Assembly: GCA_013177855.1 (NCBI GenBank) | Contig: JABLYA010000002.1 | Coordinates: forward strand, 62,001-126,000 | Direction: 5' to 3' | Length of the DNA stretch: 64,000 bases | Origin: Ignavibacteria bacterium | Lineage (GTDB): Bacteria > Bacteroidota > Ignavibacteria > Ch128b | Shown: positions 55,306 through 64,000 of the stretch, one piece after another | Position numbering within the stretch: the first letter of the stretch is position 1 | Layout of the letters: each line of letters opens with the position of its first letter | Notes under the pieces: model-generated | What the model saw: only the letters and a program-made list of their open reading frames with translations | The model's database searches: none | What the model was told of the DNA's origin: nothing | Program-made: the position numbers and the translations under genes

Positions 55306-58300
55306 TTATTTCGATTTTACTTTGATTGTCTCCTGGGTCGAACTTTTCGTTTCAACAAATTCTGATGTCGTTAAAATAATATTCCTGAATTTCTTCAAAC
55401 CAGTTCCTGCTGGAATCTTATGGCCAATTACAACATTTTCCTTCAAACCAAGTAAGTAATCTGTTTTTGCCTCAGTTGCAGCATCTGTTAAAACCTTAGT
55501 TGTTTCCTGGAATGACGCTGCTGATAAAAAGCTCTCTGTTGAAAGAGCAGCTGAGGTAATACCTAAGAGAATTGGTTCTGAAGTTGCCGGTTGAGCATCT
55601 CTAAATTCAACAGGTTTCTTATTCTTCTTTCTAAGATCGATATTAACATCTCTTACTTTATTTCTTTCAACAACCTGACCATTCTTAAATCTTGAATCAC
55701 CACGATTAAGAATAACAACAGAATTTCTGATTTTCTCATTCTCTTCTTCTAGAACGTACTTATCAACAAGATCATTCTCAAGGAATTTGGTATCGCCTGG
55801 ATCAAGGATTTTAACTTTTTGCAGCATCTGTTTAACGATAATTTCAATGTGCTTGTCATTTATCTTAACACCTTGCAAACGATAAACTTCCTGTATTTCA
55901 TTTACGAGGAACTCTTGAACTGCATTAGGACCTTTGATTCTTAATATATCATGAGGATCAAGATCGCCATCTGTTAATTTATCTCCAGCTTTAACTACAT
56001 CACCATTCTGAACAAGCACATGCTTACCAACTGAGATTGAATAAGTTTTTGTTGTTAATCCATCGATAGAGGTAATGATTATATCTCGAGTTCCTTTTTT
56101 CTGAGCTCCGAAAGAAACAACTCCATCAAATTCTGAGACAATTGCTGGATCGTGTGGTTTTCTTGCTTCAAATAATTCGGTAACTCTTGGAAGACCACCA
56201 GTAATATCTCTTGTCTTTCCAATCTCTCGTGGAATTTTTGCTAAAATAGTACCAGCTTTTATCTCCTGTCCTTCTCTAACGACCAAATGAGCTTTAGCTG
56301 GCATAATGTATTCGATAATTTTATTGCCATTCTGAACAATATTGATTCTCGGCACTAAAGCTTTATCACGAGATTCAATTACTACCTGCTGGATATGACC
56401 TGTTTGTTCATCGCTTTCGTGACGGAATGTAATGTTTTCCACCATATCTTGAAATTCGACGACACCATCAACTTCGGTAATAATTACAGCATTGTAAGGA
56501 TCATGATTATAAAGGATTGTTCCTTTCTCAACCTTCTGATTATCCTCAATTACTATCTCTGCACCATAAGGAACTTCATACTTTCTAAGTATTCTGCCAT
56601 CATTATCAACAATATTGATTAAACCATTTCTAGTAAGAGAGACTTTTACTTTTTCGCCAAATTCATTTACTTTTTCAACAAATCTTAACCCTTCAAATTG
56701 AGCTTTACCTTCAAATCTTGAAGTAACTTGTGAAGTTTCAACTATTCTGCTAGCTGCACCACCAATATGGAATGTTCTTAATGTAAGCTGAGTACCTGGT
56801 TCACCAATCGATTGAGCTGCAATAATACCTACAGCCTCACCAACATCGACCAATTTGCCTGTAGTCAAGTTTCTTCCATAACACTTTGCACAAACACCGC
56901 GTTTTGAGTCGCAGGTCAAAACTGTTCTAATCTTAACTCTTTCAATTGCTGTTTCACCAATTCTCTCAGCAATTTCTTCTGTAATTAATTCACCGGCTTC
57001 ACAAAGCAATTCTTTAGTTATTGGATCTTCAATATCTTCAAGGGCAACTCTTCCTAAAATTCTTTCAGATAATGGTTCTCGAATTTCTTCTCCATCTTTC
57101 AATGCAGTAATTTCAACACCCCGGATCGTTCCACAATCATATTGAGTTACTACAACATCTTGGGCAACATCAACCAATCTTCTTGTAAGATAACCAGCAT
57201 CGGCAGTTTTAAGAGCGGTATCAGCAAGCCCCTTTCTTGCACCGTGAGTTGAAATGAAATATTCAATAACCGAAAGACCTTCTTTGAAGTTAGAAATAAT
57301 TGGACTCTCAATAATTTCACCAGCCTGTCCTGTTAAACTCTTCTGCGGCTTAGCCATCAATCCTCTCATTCCAGCAAGCTGACGAACTTGCTCTTTCGAA
57401 CCACGAGCACCTGAATCTATCATCATCCAGAGTGGATTAAATCCGTCCTGAGATTTCTTCAAAGTTTCTACAAGAGCATCAGCAACATTATTTGTTGTGT
57501 GAGTCCAGATATCAATTATCTTATTATATCTTTCACCTTCAGAAATGTAACCTTCTTGCCATTGATTGAGAACTTTCTTTACTTCTTTGTTAGATTTTTC
57601 CACAAACTGCCATTTAGCATCGGGAACAATCATATCATCGACATTTATTGAAATACCACCAATTGTAGCGTATTTGAAACCAATATCTTTCAGATCATCA
57701 AGGAATTGGGCGGTTCTTACATTACCAAGTTTGCGGAACATTTTACCAATTAAACTACCAAATGACTTCTTCACCAATAATTCATTAATAAAGCCCATCT
57801 CCTTTGGAACAATGCGATTAAAGATTACTCTTCCAACTGATGTCTCAATTAATTCATCATCTATTCTAACTTTTATCCTTGCATGCAATCCAACTTTTTT
57901 ATTTTCATAAGCGATCAAAACTTCATCTGGTGAACTGAAAACTTTACCTTCGCCGAGATCACCATTTTTTATTTTGGTCAAATAATATGCACCAAGAATA
58001 ATATCTTGAGTTGGAATTACAATTGGATTACCATTTTGTGGAGAAAGAATATTATGACTTGAAAGCATTAATAACTGGCATTCGAGTATAGCTTCTGGAG
58101 AAAGCGGAACGTGTACAGCCATCTGATCTCCATCGAAGTCAGCATTGAATGCTGTACAAACCATTGGGTGTATTTCAATTGCTTTTGTTGTAACCAAAAT
58201 TGGTTGGAATGCCTGTATACCAAGTCTGTGCAAAGTTGGTGCACGGTTTAACATTACAGGATGGGAGTCAACAATACTCTCTAGAATTTCCCAAACTATA

Positions 58301-59553
58301 GGTTGCTTTTTATCGATAACTTTTCTTGCACTCTTAACAGTCTTGTTATATCCACGCTCAATCAGCTTGTTAATTACAAAAGGTTTGAAGAGCTCCAGAG
58401 CCATATCTCGGTTCAAACCACATTGATGAAGTTTAAGCTCTGGATTAACAACGATTACTGAACGACCAGAATAGTCAACTCTCTTTCCTAAAAGATTTTG
58501 TCTAAATCGTCCTTGTTTTCCTTTTAAGATATCTGATAATGATTTTAACGCTCTGTTTGATTCAACACGAACTACATTTGTTCTTCTTGAATTATCAAAC
58601 AATGCATCAACAGCTTCCTGAAGCATTCTTTTTTCATTTCTCAGAATTACATCAGGAGCTTTAATTTCGATCAATCTTTTAAGACGATTATTGCGAATGA
58701 TGACTTTTCTATAAAGATCGTTTAAGTCACTTGTTGCAAATCTTCCACCTTCAAGAGGCACAAGAGGACGGAGTTCTGGCGGAATAACTGGAACGACTTC
58801 AACAATCATCCATTCGGGTTTATTTTCTGGTGCACCTTCTTTAGGTTTGAATGCTTCAATTATTTTTAATCTTTTTAGAATTTCTTGTTTTTTCTGTTGA
58901 GAGGTTTCTTCTTTTAATTGAGTTCTAAGTTCTAAACTTAAAGCTTCTGGATCTACTTTCTTTAATAAAGCTTTGAGTGCCTCTCCACCCATTTTTGCAA
59001 CGAATTTGCGAGGATCGTCATCAGGTAATTTATCATTATCAGGTGGAAGAGAGTTTAGTATTTCAAAATACTGTTCCTCGGTAATCAAATCTTTTTCTTT
59101 TAATCCAGTGGGTCCTGGATTAATGACAACATAAGTCTCGTAGTAAACAATTTTTTCAAGATCTTTTGTAGTGTATCCTAAAACATTTCCGATTTTACTT
59201 GGCTGTGATCTAAAGAACCAGATATGTGCGACGGGAACTGCAAGAGAGATATGGCCCATTCTCTCGCGTCTAACTGATTTTGTAGTAACCTCAACACCGC
59301 ATCTATCACATATAATACCTTTGTATCTTATTCTTTTGTATTTACCGCAATGACATTCCCAATCGCGAGTTGGTCCAAAGATTTTTTCGCAGAATAGGCC
59401 ATCCTTTTCGGGACGGAATGAACGGTAATTTATTGTTTCAGGTTTTGTTACCTCACCATGAGACCTTTTCAAAATCACATCGGGATTAGCAAGACTAATT
59501 GTAATCTTTGAAATTGTTTTTGATTGCTGATCTAAAGGTTTAATTGTTGTCAT
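55306..59553 (-). CDS. rpoC: DNA-directed RNA polymerase subunit beta'
   Basis: The beta' subunit holds the catalytic magnesium in [10 protein letters not shown], ligands D472, D474 and D476. The N-terminal zinc site has C67, C69, C82 and C85. A second zinc cluster, [11 protein letters not shown], is near 885. Bridge helix and trigger-loop segments are in the [23 protein letters not shown] part near 780. The 1415-aa length and the absence of a large cyanobacterial-type insertion fit Bacteroidota-like bacteria. It follows rpoB by 29 bases. Confidence 0.99.
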   Translation of the reverse strand: MTTIKPLDQQSKTISKITISLANPDVILKRSHGEVTKPETINYRSFRPEKDGLFCEKIFGPTRDWECHCGKYKRIRYKGIICDRCGVEVTTKSVRRERMGHISLAVPVAHIWFFRSQPSKIGNVLGYTTKDLEKIVYYETYVVINPGPTGLKEKDLITEEQYFEILNSLPPDNDKLPDDDPRKFVAKMGGEALKALLKKVDPEALSLELRTQLKEETSQQKKQEILKRLKIIEAFKPKEGAPENKPEWMIVEVVPVIPPELRPLVPLEGGRFATSDLNDLYRKVIIRNNRLKRLIEIKAPDVILRNEKRMLQEAVDALFDNSRRTNVVRVESNRALKSLSDILKGKQGRFRQNLLGKRVDYSGRSVIVVNPELKLHQCGLNRDMALELFKPFVINKLIERGYNKTVKSARKVIDKKQPIVWEILESIVDSHPVMLNRAPTLHRLGIQAFQPILVTTKAIEIHPMVCTAFNADFDGDQMAVHVPLSPEAILECQLLMLSSHNILSPQNGNPIVIPTQDIILGAYYLTKIKNGDLGEGKVFSSPDEVLIAYENKKVGLHARIKVRIDDELIETSVGRVIFNRIVPKEMGFINELLVKKSFGSLIGKMFRKLGNVRTAQFLDDLKDIGFKYATIGGISINVDDMIVPDAKWQFVEKSNKEVKKVLNQWQEGYISEGERYNKIIDIWTHTTNNVADALVETLKKSQDGFNPLWMMIDSGARGSKEQVRQLAGMRGLMAKPQKSLTGQAGEIIESPIISNFKEGLSVIEYFISTHGARKGLADTALKTADAGYLTRRLVDVAQDVVVTQYDCGTIRGVEITALKDGEEIREPLSERILGRVALEDIEDPITKELLCEAGELITEEIAERIGETAIERVKIRTVLTCDSKRGVCAKCYGRNLTTGKLVDVGEAVGIIAAQSIGEPGTQLTLRTFHIGGAASRIVETSQVTSRFEGKAQFEGLRFVEKVNEFGEKVKVSLTRNGLINIVDNDGRILRKYEVPYGAEIVIEDNQKVEKGTILYNHDPYNAVIITEVDGVVEFQDMVENITFRHESDEQTGHIQQVVIESRDKALVPRINIVQNGNKIIEYIMPAKAHLVVREGQEIKAGTILAKIPREIGKTRDITGGLPRVTELFEARKPHDPAIVSEFDGVVSFGAQKKGTRDIIITSIDGLTTKTYSISVGKHVLVQNGDVVKAGDKLTDGDLDPHDILRIKGPNAVQEFLVNEIQEVYRLQGVKINDKHIEIIVKQMLQKVKILDPGDTKFLENDLVDKYVLEEENEKIRNSVVILNRGDSRFKNGQVVERNKVRDVNIDLRKKNKKPVEFRDAQPATSEPILLGITSAALSTESFLSAASFQETTKVLTDAATEAKTDYLLGLKENVVIGHKIPAGTGLKKFRNIILTTSEFVETKSSTQETIKVKSK

Positions 59554-59582
59554 TTTTCAAACTCATAATTTGTTGTTGATTC

Positions 59583-62500
59583 TTATTCGTATTCAACATT
59601 TACTTCTAAACATAGTCCTTGCAATTCCCTGACCAAGACATTAAACGATTCAGGAACATTAGCTTCAGGGAAGTCAGTACCTTTGACTATTGCTTCATAA
59701 ACTTTAGCTCGACCTGTCACATCATCACTTTTTACCGTTAACATTTCTTGTAGAGTATGAGCAGCACCATAAGCTTCAAGAGCCCATACTTCCATTTCAC
59801 CAAATCTTTGACCACCGAACTGAGCCTTACCACCGAGCGGTTGTTGTGTAATCAATGAGTAAGGTCCAATTGATCGTGCGTGGATCTTATCTTCAACAAG
59901 GTGAGACAGCTTCATTATATAAGCGACACCAACGGTAACTTCTTTATCAAATCTTTCACCAGTTCTTCCGTCATAAAGAACTGTTTTTCCACTTGGATTT
60001 AATCCTGCTTTTGCAAGATATTCTTGAATTTCTTCCCAGGATGCACCATCAAAAATTGGAGTTGCGAATTTTACTCCCAATTTATATGCAGCCCAGCCTA
60101 AAGCACATTCAAGCAATTGCCCGACATTCATTCTTGAAGGAACACCAAGTGGATTGAGAATAATATCTACTGGAGTACCATCGGGTAAGAATGGCATATC
60201 TTCGACAGGAACAATCTTAGCAACAACACCTTTGTTACCATGACGACCCGCCATTTTATCACCGACCATAATCTTACGCTTTTTAGCAACATAAACTTTA
60301 GCCATCTGTACAATTCCGGGCGGAAGATCATCACCTGCTTGAATCTTATTCTTCTCTCTTTTCAAATTATCATCAATATCCTGTCTATGGAGGTAATAAT
60401 TTTCGTAAAGTTTTCTGACTAGATTGTTCTTTTTTGTATTTTCAGTCCAGTCAGGCTCGACATCAAGTTCATCTATTTTCTCACCAAGAGCTTCGAATAT
60501 TGATCTTCTTAATACGGTTCCGCTTCTAATTGCTGAGGAACCATCTTTGAATTTGATGCCAACTGTTTCAATGCCTTCGAAAATTTCGACGAGCCTATCA
60601 ATTAATTTTTCTCTTAACTTCTCAATATTTTCAGCGTGTTCTTTTTCAAGTTGTTCGATTAATCTTTTTTCTTCCTTCTTTCCTTCAGCATCGCGTCTTC
60701 TTCTATTAAATAATTTAGTTGCAACAACAACTCCCTTCATTCCTGCTGGAGCTCTCAAAGAAGCATCTTTAACATCTCCAGCTTTATCACCAAAGATTGC
60801 TCTAAGTAATTTTTCTTCGGGAGTTGGATCAGTTTCGCCTTTAGGAGTAATCTTTCCGATCAGGATATCGTTCTCTTTAACTTCGGTTCCAACTCTGACA
60901 ATTCCGTTCTCATCCAGATCTTTTGTTGCTTCTTCACTCACATTAGGAATTTCGCGAGTAAGTTCTTCTTCTCCTCGTTTTGTTTCTCTAACTTGAAGTT
61001 CAAATTCCTCAATATGGATTGAAGTATAGACATCTTCCTTTACAAGTCTCTCGCTAAGAATAATAGCATCCTCGAAGTTATAGCCACGCCATGGCATATA
61101 TGCGACAAGGATATTCTTTCCAAGAGCAAGTTCTCCGTTATCAGTTGCATGACCATCAGCAAGCACATCACCTTTCTTGACTCTTTGTCCTTCAACAACA
61201 AGCGGTTTTTGATTAATACAGGTATCTTGATTGGTTCTGTAAAACTTGGTTAAATAATAAGTTCTAATTTTTCTATCTTCAAAGGAAGTTAATCTTTCTG
61301 TTTCAGTCATATCATATTCAATCGTAATGTGATTAGAATCACATTCAAGGACAACACCATCACCTTCGGCTAAAATAAGAGCACGTGAGTCTCTTGCAAC
61401 TTTTGCTTCCATTCCTGTTCCAACTAGCGGAGCTTCTGTCTTCAATAAAGGAACAGCTTGACGCTGCATGTTGCTTCCCATCAATGCGCGGTTAGCATCA
61501 TCATGTTCAAGGAATGGAATTAACGAAGCTGCAGGACTTACAATTTGATTTGGAGCGACATCCATGTATTTTATATTCTCAGGAGATTCTTCGGGGAAGT
61601 CTCCTCTGAATCTTGAAATTATTCTTTCACCGACAAACTTTCCTTGTTCATTAATTTGCGTACTTGCTTGAGCAATTGCTACTTCGTCTTCTTTTTCTGC
61701 AGTTAAGTATTCTATTTGATCTGTAACTTTTCCATTTTCAACTTTTCGATATGGAGTTTCGATAAAACCATATTTATTTATTCTTGAATAGATACAAAGT
61801 GATGAGATCAAACCAATGTTTGGTCCTTCGGGGGTTTCTATTGGACACAATCTACCATAATGTGTGTAATGAACGTCTCTTACTTCGAAACCTGCTCTTT
61901 CTCTTGTCAAACCGCCCGGTCCTAATGCACTTAATCTTCTTTTATGTGTAATCTCAGCTAATGGATTGGTTTGATCAAGGAACTGTGATAATTGATTTGT
62001 ACCGAAGAAAGAGTTAATTACACTTGAAATAATTCTTGCGTTTACAAGATCTTGAGGTCCAAAATTTTCTGTTTCCTGAATGTTCATTTTTTCTCTAATG
62101 GTTCTTGCTAATCTTGCAAACGCAGTGTTGAATTGCTGAGTTAATTGCTCTCCTACTGTTCTAACTCTTCTATTTCCAAGATGATCAATATCATCAATTG
62201 GATGTTTTCCATCTTTTAAGTCAATTAAATACTTTATGATTGCAATAATATCTTCTTTAGTAAGGATTGTAATATCTTCTGGAATGTTCAATCCAAGTTT
62301 AACATTCATTCTATGGCGGCCAACTTCACCAAGATCATATCTTTTTGGATTGAAGAATAATTTATCAATCAACCCTCTTGCTGTTTCAAGATCTGGTGCT
62401 TCGGTTGCTCTAAGTTGCTTATAAATTGCTTCAAGAGCTTCTTCTTCACTGTGAGCAATATCATTCTCGAGTGTGTTTAAGATTAAATGGCCATCAACGG

Positions 62501-63341
62501 AGTCAATTTGTTTAATAAATTTTACTTTTTTATTACCAGTTTTCTTTGCCCTTTGTAAAATTTCCTCAGTAAACTCTGTATCCTTAGTCGCAAAAATTTC
62601 CCCCGTTGAAAAATCAATTAAATCGGAAGCTATTTTTCTGCCAAAGTAATCCTTAATATTAGATTTATTTAAGTCAACTTCTTCATAGAGATCGAACAAT
62701 TCAAGAATTTGTTCATCAGAAGAATATCCAATTGCTCTGAGTAGAGTTGTTGCAGGGAATTTTTTCTTTCTATCAATATAAACATACATCATATTGGAGA
62801 TGTCAGTAGCAAACTCAACCCACGAGCCTTTAAATGGAATCACCCTTCCAGTATAAATCATTGTTCCATTTGGGTGCATAGTTTCTGAGAAAACAACACC
62901 TGGTGAACGATGCAATTGACTGACTATTGCTCGTTCAGCACCATTAATAATAAAACTTCCCTTTGGTGTCATATAGGGCAAGTTTCCAAGATATACATCT
63001 TGCTCGACCGATTGAACAAACTCTTGTGTTTCAAGATCACGAATGGAGAGACGCATCTTGGCTTTTAGAGGCACAGCATAAGTCAATCCTCTTTCAAGGC
63101 ATTCCTGAATTGTATATCTCGGTTTTTCAACATAATATTCAACAAAATCAAGTTTATAATTTTCCCTTTGATCTAACACCGGGAAGTTTTGAAGGAAAAC
63201 ACTTTGTAAACCTTTGTTTTCTCTCTTTTCTGGTGGAACTTTAGACTGGAGAAAATCTTCAAACGATTCAAGTTGCACTGCCAATAAATCCGGAGCCTCA
63301 ACTGCACTTTTAATTTTTGAGAATGATATTCTGTCTGCCAC
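59583..63341 (-). CDS. rpoB: DNA-directed RNA polymerase subunit beta
   Basis: The 1252-aa beta subunit has the rifampicin-region segments [43 protein letters not shown]-type sequence near 470 (wild-type residues as far as can be read), GVVLECDSN and the C-terminal [11 protein letters not shown] and [32 protein letters not shown]. It starts with GTG, 8 bases after TTGGAG. A region of about 100 residues near 890-990 is charged and coiled-coil-like. A hairpin lies between rplL and this gene. Confidence 0.99.
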   Translation of the reverse strand: MADRISFSKIKSAVEAPDLLAVQLESFEDFLQSKVPPEKRENKGLQSVFLQNFPVLDQRENYKLDFVEYYVEKPRYTIQECLERGLTYAVPLKAKMRLSIRDLETQEFVQSVEQDVYLGNLPYMTPKGSFIINGAERAIVSQLHRSPGVVFSETMHPNGTMIYTGRVIPFKGSWVEFATDISNMMYVYIDRKKKFPATTLLRAIGYSSDEQILELFDLYEEVDLNKSNIKDYFGRKIASDLIDFSTGEIFATKDTEFTEEILQRAKKTGNKKVKFIKQIDSVDGHLILNTLENDIAHSEEEALEAIYKQLRATEAPDLETARGLIDKLFFNPKRYDLGEVGRHRMNVKLGLNIPEDITILTKEDIIAIIKYLIDLKDGKHPIDDIDHLGNRRVRTVGEQLTQQFNTAFARLARTIREKMNIQETENFGPQDLVNARIISSVINSFFGTNQLSQFLDQTNPLAEITHKRRLSALGPGGLTRERAGFEVRDVHYTHYGRLCPIETPEGPNIGLISSLCIYSRINKYGFIETPYRKVENGKVTDQIEYLTAEKEDEVAIAQASTQINEQGKFVGERIISRFRGDFPEESPENIKYMDVAPNQIVSPAASLIPFLEHDDANRALMGSNMQRQAVPLLKTEAPLVGTGMEAKVARDSRALILAEGDGVVLECDSNHITIEYDMTETERLTSFEDRKIRTYYLTKFYRTNQDTCINQKPLVVEGQRVKKGDVLADGHATDNGELALGKNILVAYMPWRGYNFEDAIILSERLVKEDVYTSIHIEEFELQVRETKRGEEELTREIPNVSEEATKDLDENGIVRVGTEVKENDILIGKITPKGETDPTPEEKLLRAIFGDKAGDVKDASLRAPAGMKGVVVATKLFNRRRRDAEGKKEEKRLIEQLEKEHAENIEKLREKLIDRLVEIFEGIETVGIKFKDGSSAIRSGTVLRRSIFEALGEKIDELDVEPDWTENTKKNNLVRKLYENYYLHRQDIDDNLKREKNKIQAGDDLPPGIVQMAKVYVAKKRKIMVGDKMAGRHGNKGVVAKIVPVEDMPFLPDGTPVDIILNPLGVPSRMNVGQLLECALGWAAYKLGVKFATPIFDGASWEEIQEYLAKAGLNPSGKTVLYDGRTGERFDKEVTVGVAYIMKLSHLVEDKIHARSIGPYSLITQQPLGGKAQFGGQRFGEMEVWALEAYGAAHTLQEMLTVKSDDVTGRAKVYEAIVKGTDFPEANVPESFNVLVRELQGLCLEVNVEYE

Positions 63342-63386
63342 TTTTACATCTCCAATAACTTATTATTGATTGTTACCAATAAAAAT

Positions 63387-63424
63387 GGAAAATGATGAGC
63401 CGTGGTTTTGACTCATCACTTTCC
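63387..63424 (-). terminator. Hairpin between rplL and rpoB (possible attenuator)
   Basis: GGAAA-x-TGATGAG pairs with CTCATCA-x-TTTCC (13 positions, one mismatch) around a 12-base loop. On the minus strand it is followed by ATTTTTATT, a weak T-run. In E. coli the same gap holds a partial terminator that lowers rpoBC expression relative to rplJL; the position here suggests the same role. Confidence 0.5.
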
Positions 63425-63447
63425 TGAAAAAAATATTTATAGAAAAA

Positions 63448-63831
63448 TTATTTAATCTCGACTTTACCGCCAGCTTCTTCAATTTCTTTCTTAATTTTTT
63501 CAGCTTCTTCTTTACTAACACCTTCTTTGATTGTTTTTGGAGCTGAATCAACAAGATCTTTTGCTTCTTTCAAACCTAAACCTGTATGAGCACGGACAAC
63601 TTTTATAACATTAATTTTTTGTGCACCTGCATCAGTTAATACAACATTAAATTCAGTTTTCTCTTCTTGAGCTGGTGCTGCGGGTCCACCTGCTGCTGGA
63701 GCTCCTGCCATTACAACTGGGGCAGCAGCGGTTACACCAAATTCTTCTTCTAATGCTTTCTTTAATTCGGCAGCTTCTGTTAAAGTCAATCCTTTAATTT
63801 GCTCTACTAAACTTGCTACTTTCTCTGTCAT
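63448..63831 (-). CDS. rplL: 50S ribosomal protein L7/L12
   Basis: L7/L12 forms the flexible stalk that recruits translation factors. The 127-aa protein has the N-terminal dimerisation domain ([30 protein letters not shown]). An Ala/Pro/Gly-rich hinge lies near 33-57 ([19 protein letters not shown]). The C-terminal domain has [55 protein letters not shown]. It follows rplJ by 20 bases. Confidence 0.98.
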   Translation of the reverse strand: MTEKVASLVEQIKGLTLTEAAELKKALEEEFGVTAAAPVVMAGAPAAGGPAAPAQEEKTEFNVVLTDAGAQKINVIKVVRAHTGLGLKEAKDLVDSAPKTIKEGVSKEEAEKIKKEIEEAGGKVEIK

Positions 63832-63851
63832 TTTAATAACTCCTGATTTTT

Positions 63852-64000
63852 TTAATTACTTTCTTGTTTTTTAATGTAAGCATCAAGAACACCAACAAGA
63901 TCACGCATTACTGCATTGATAGTTCCAATCAAACCAGATATTGGCGATTGGATACCACCAATGATACCTGCAATGATCTCTGGTTTTGATGGTAATGAAG
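63852..64000 (-). CDS. rplJ: 50S ribosomal protein L10, C-terminal part
   Basis: The last 49 codons of L10 are in the window; the N-terminal part lies beyond the right edge. The visible residues [20 protein letters not shown] and [19 protein letters not shown] match the C-terminal helices of L10 that bind L7/L12 dimers. The stop is 20 bases before rplL, which suits the rplJ-rplL-rpoB-rpoC order. Confidence 0.93.
   Translation of the reverse strand, partial: SLPSKPEIIAGIIGGIQSPISGLIGTINAVMRDLVGVLDAYIKKQESN

Noticed and set aside
60424-60996. 190-codon open frame opposite rpoB
   Set aside because: It is Ser/Leu/Phe-rich antisense of a conserved rpoB region, with no ribosome site and no family resemblance.

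Overview
The window is a low-GC bacterial chromosome segment that I would place in the Ignavibacteriota or a close relative in the Bacteroidota/Chlorobi group. The supporting signs are a short (285 aa) RpoD-type primary sigma factor, a secreted carboxypeptidase ending in a type IX secretion sorting domain (PNPF motif), promoters of the TTTG-N19-TAnnTTTG kind, a B12-dependent ribonucleotide reductase, and Bacteroidota/Chlorobi-like protein sequences. The assignment rests on gene content, not on a database search. I see no insertion sequences, prophage genes, CRISPR array or rRNA.

Layout. 1-3942: the end of a TPR protein, then a three-gene proton-translocating transhydrogenase (pntAA, pntAB, pntB) closed by a strong terminator. 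4127-6443 (minus): pgsA-pgpA-cinA with 4-base overlaps (phosphatidylglycerol synthesis plus CinA). 6890-12576 (plus): M16 peptidase, aminotransferase, then nuoG-nuoH-nuoI, a partial complex I set with an unusually short NuoG. 12577-13590: about 1 kb without genes, carrying a 75-bp direct repeat and several short hairpin repeats in both orientations. 13591-15357: aspS. 15422-23142: minus-strand accessory genes (GH20 hexosaminidase; then M14 carboxypeptidase, SpoIID-like protein, Aat transferase and an unidentified membrane protein in one operon). 23168-29679: acyl-CoA synthetase, AbgT transporter, nrdJ.

30440-36208 (minus) holds an NlpC/P60 lipoprotein and, upstream of it, a tightly packed run: engB, a membrane GAF protein with a ruined GGDEF motif, deoB, an 81-aa protein with a PIN-domain protein, two EutN/CcmL-type microcompartment vertex proteins and the primary sigma factor. 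Most junctions overlap or are only a few bases apart. The placement of two shell-vertex genes between deoB and the housekeeping sigma gene is the most unusual feature of the window.

36290-64000 (minus) is one nearly uninterrupted information-processing superoperon, read from the right: rplJ (partial), rplL, rpoB, rpoC, rpsL, rpsG, fusA, tuf, rpsJ through rpsQ, rplN through secY, map, infA, rpmJ, rpsM, rpsK, rpsD, rpoA, rplQ, then a terminator. A tRNA-Gln(UUG) gene sits inside it between rplR and rpsE. A good sigma-70-like promoter lies in the short rpoC-rpsL gap and a long hairpin lies between rplL and rpoB.

Several starts differ from the longest open frame because a Shine-Dalgarno sequence or an overlapping terminator supports a shorter protein: nuoG, the GH20 gene, the NlpC/P60 gene, rplO, rplV and rplC.
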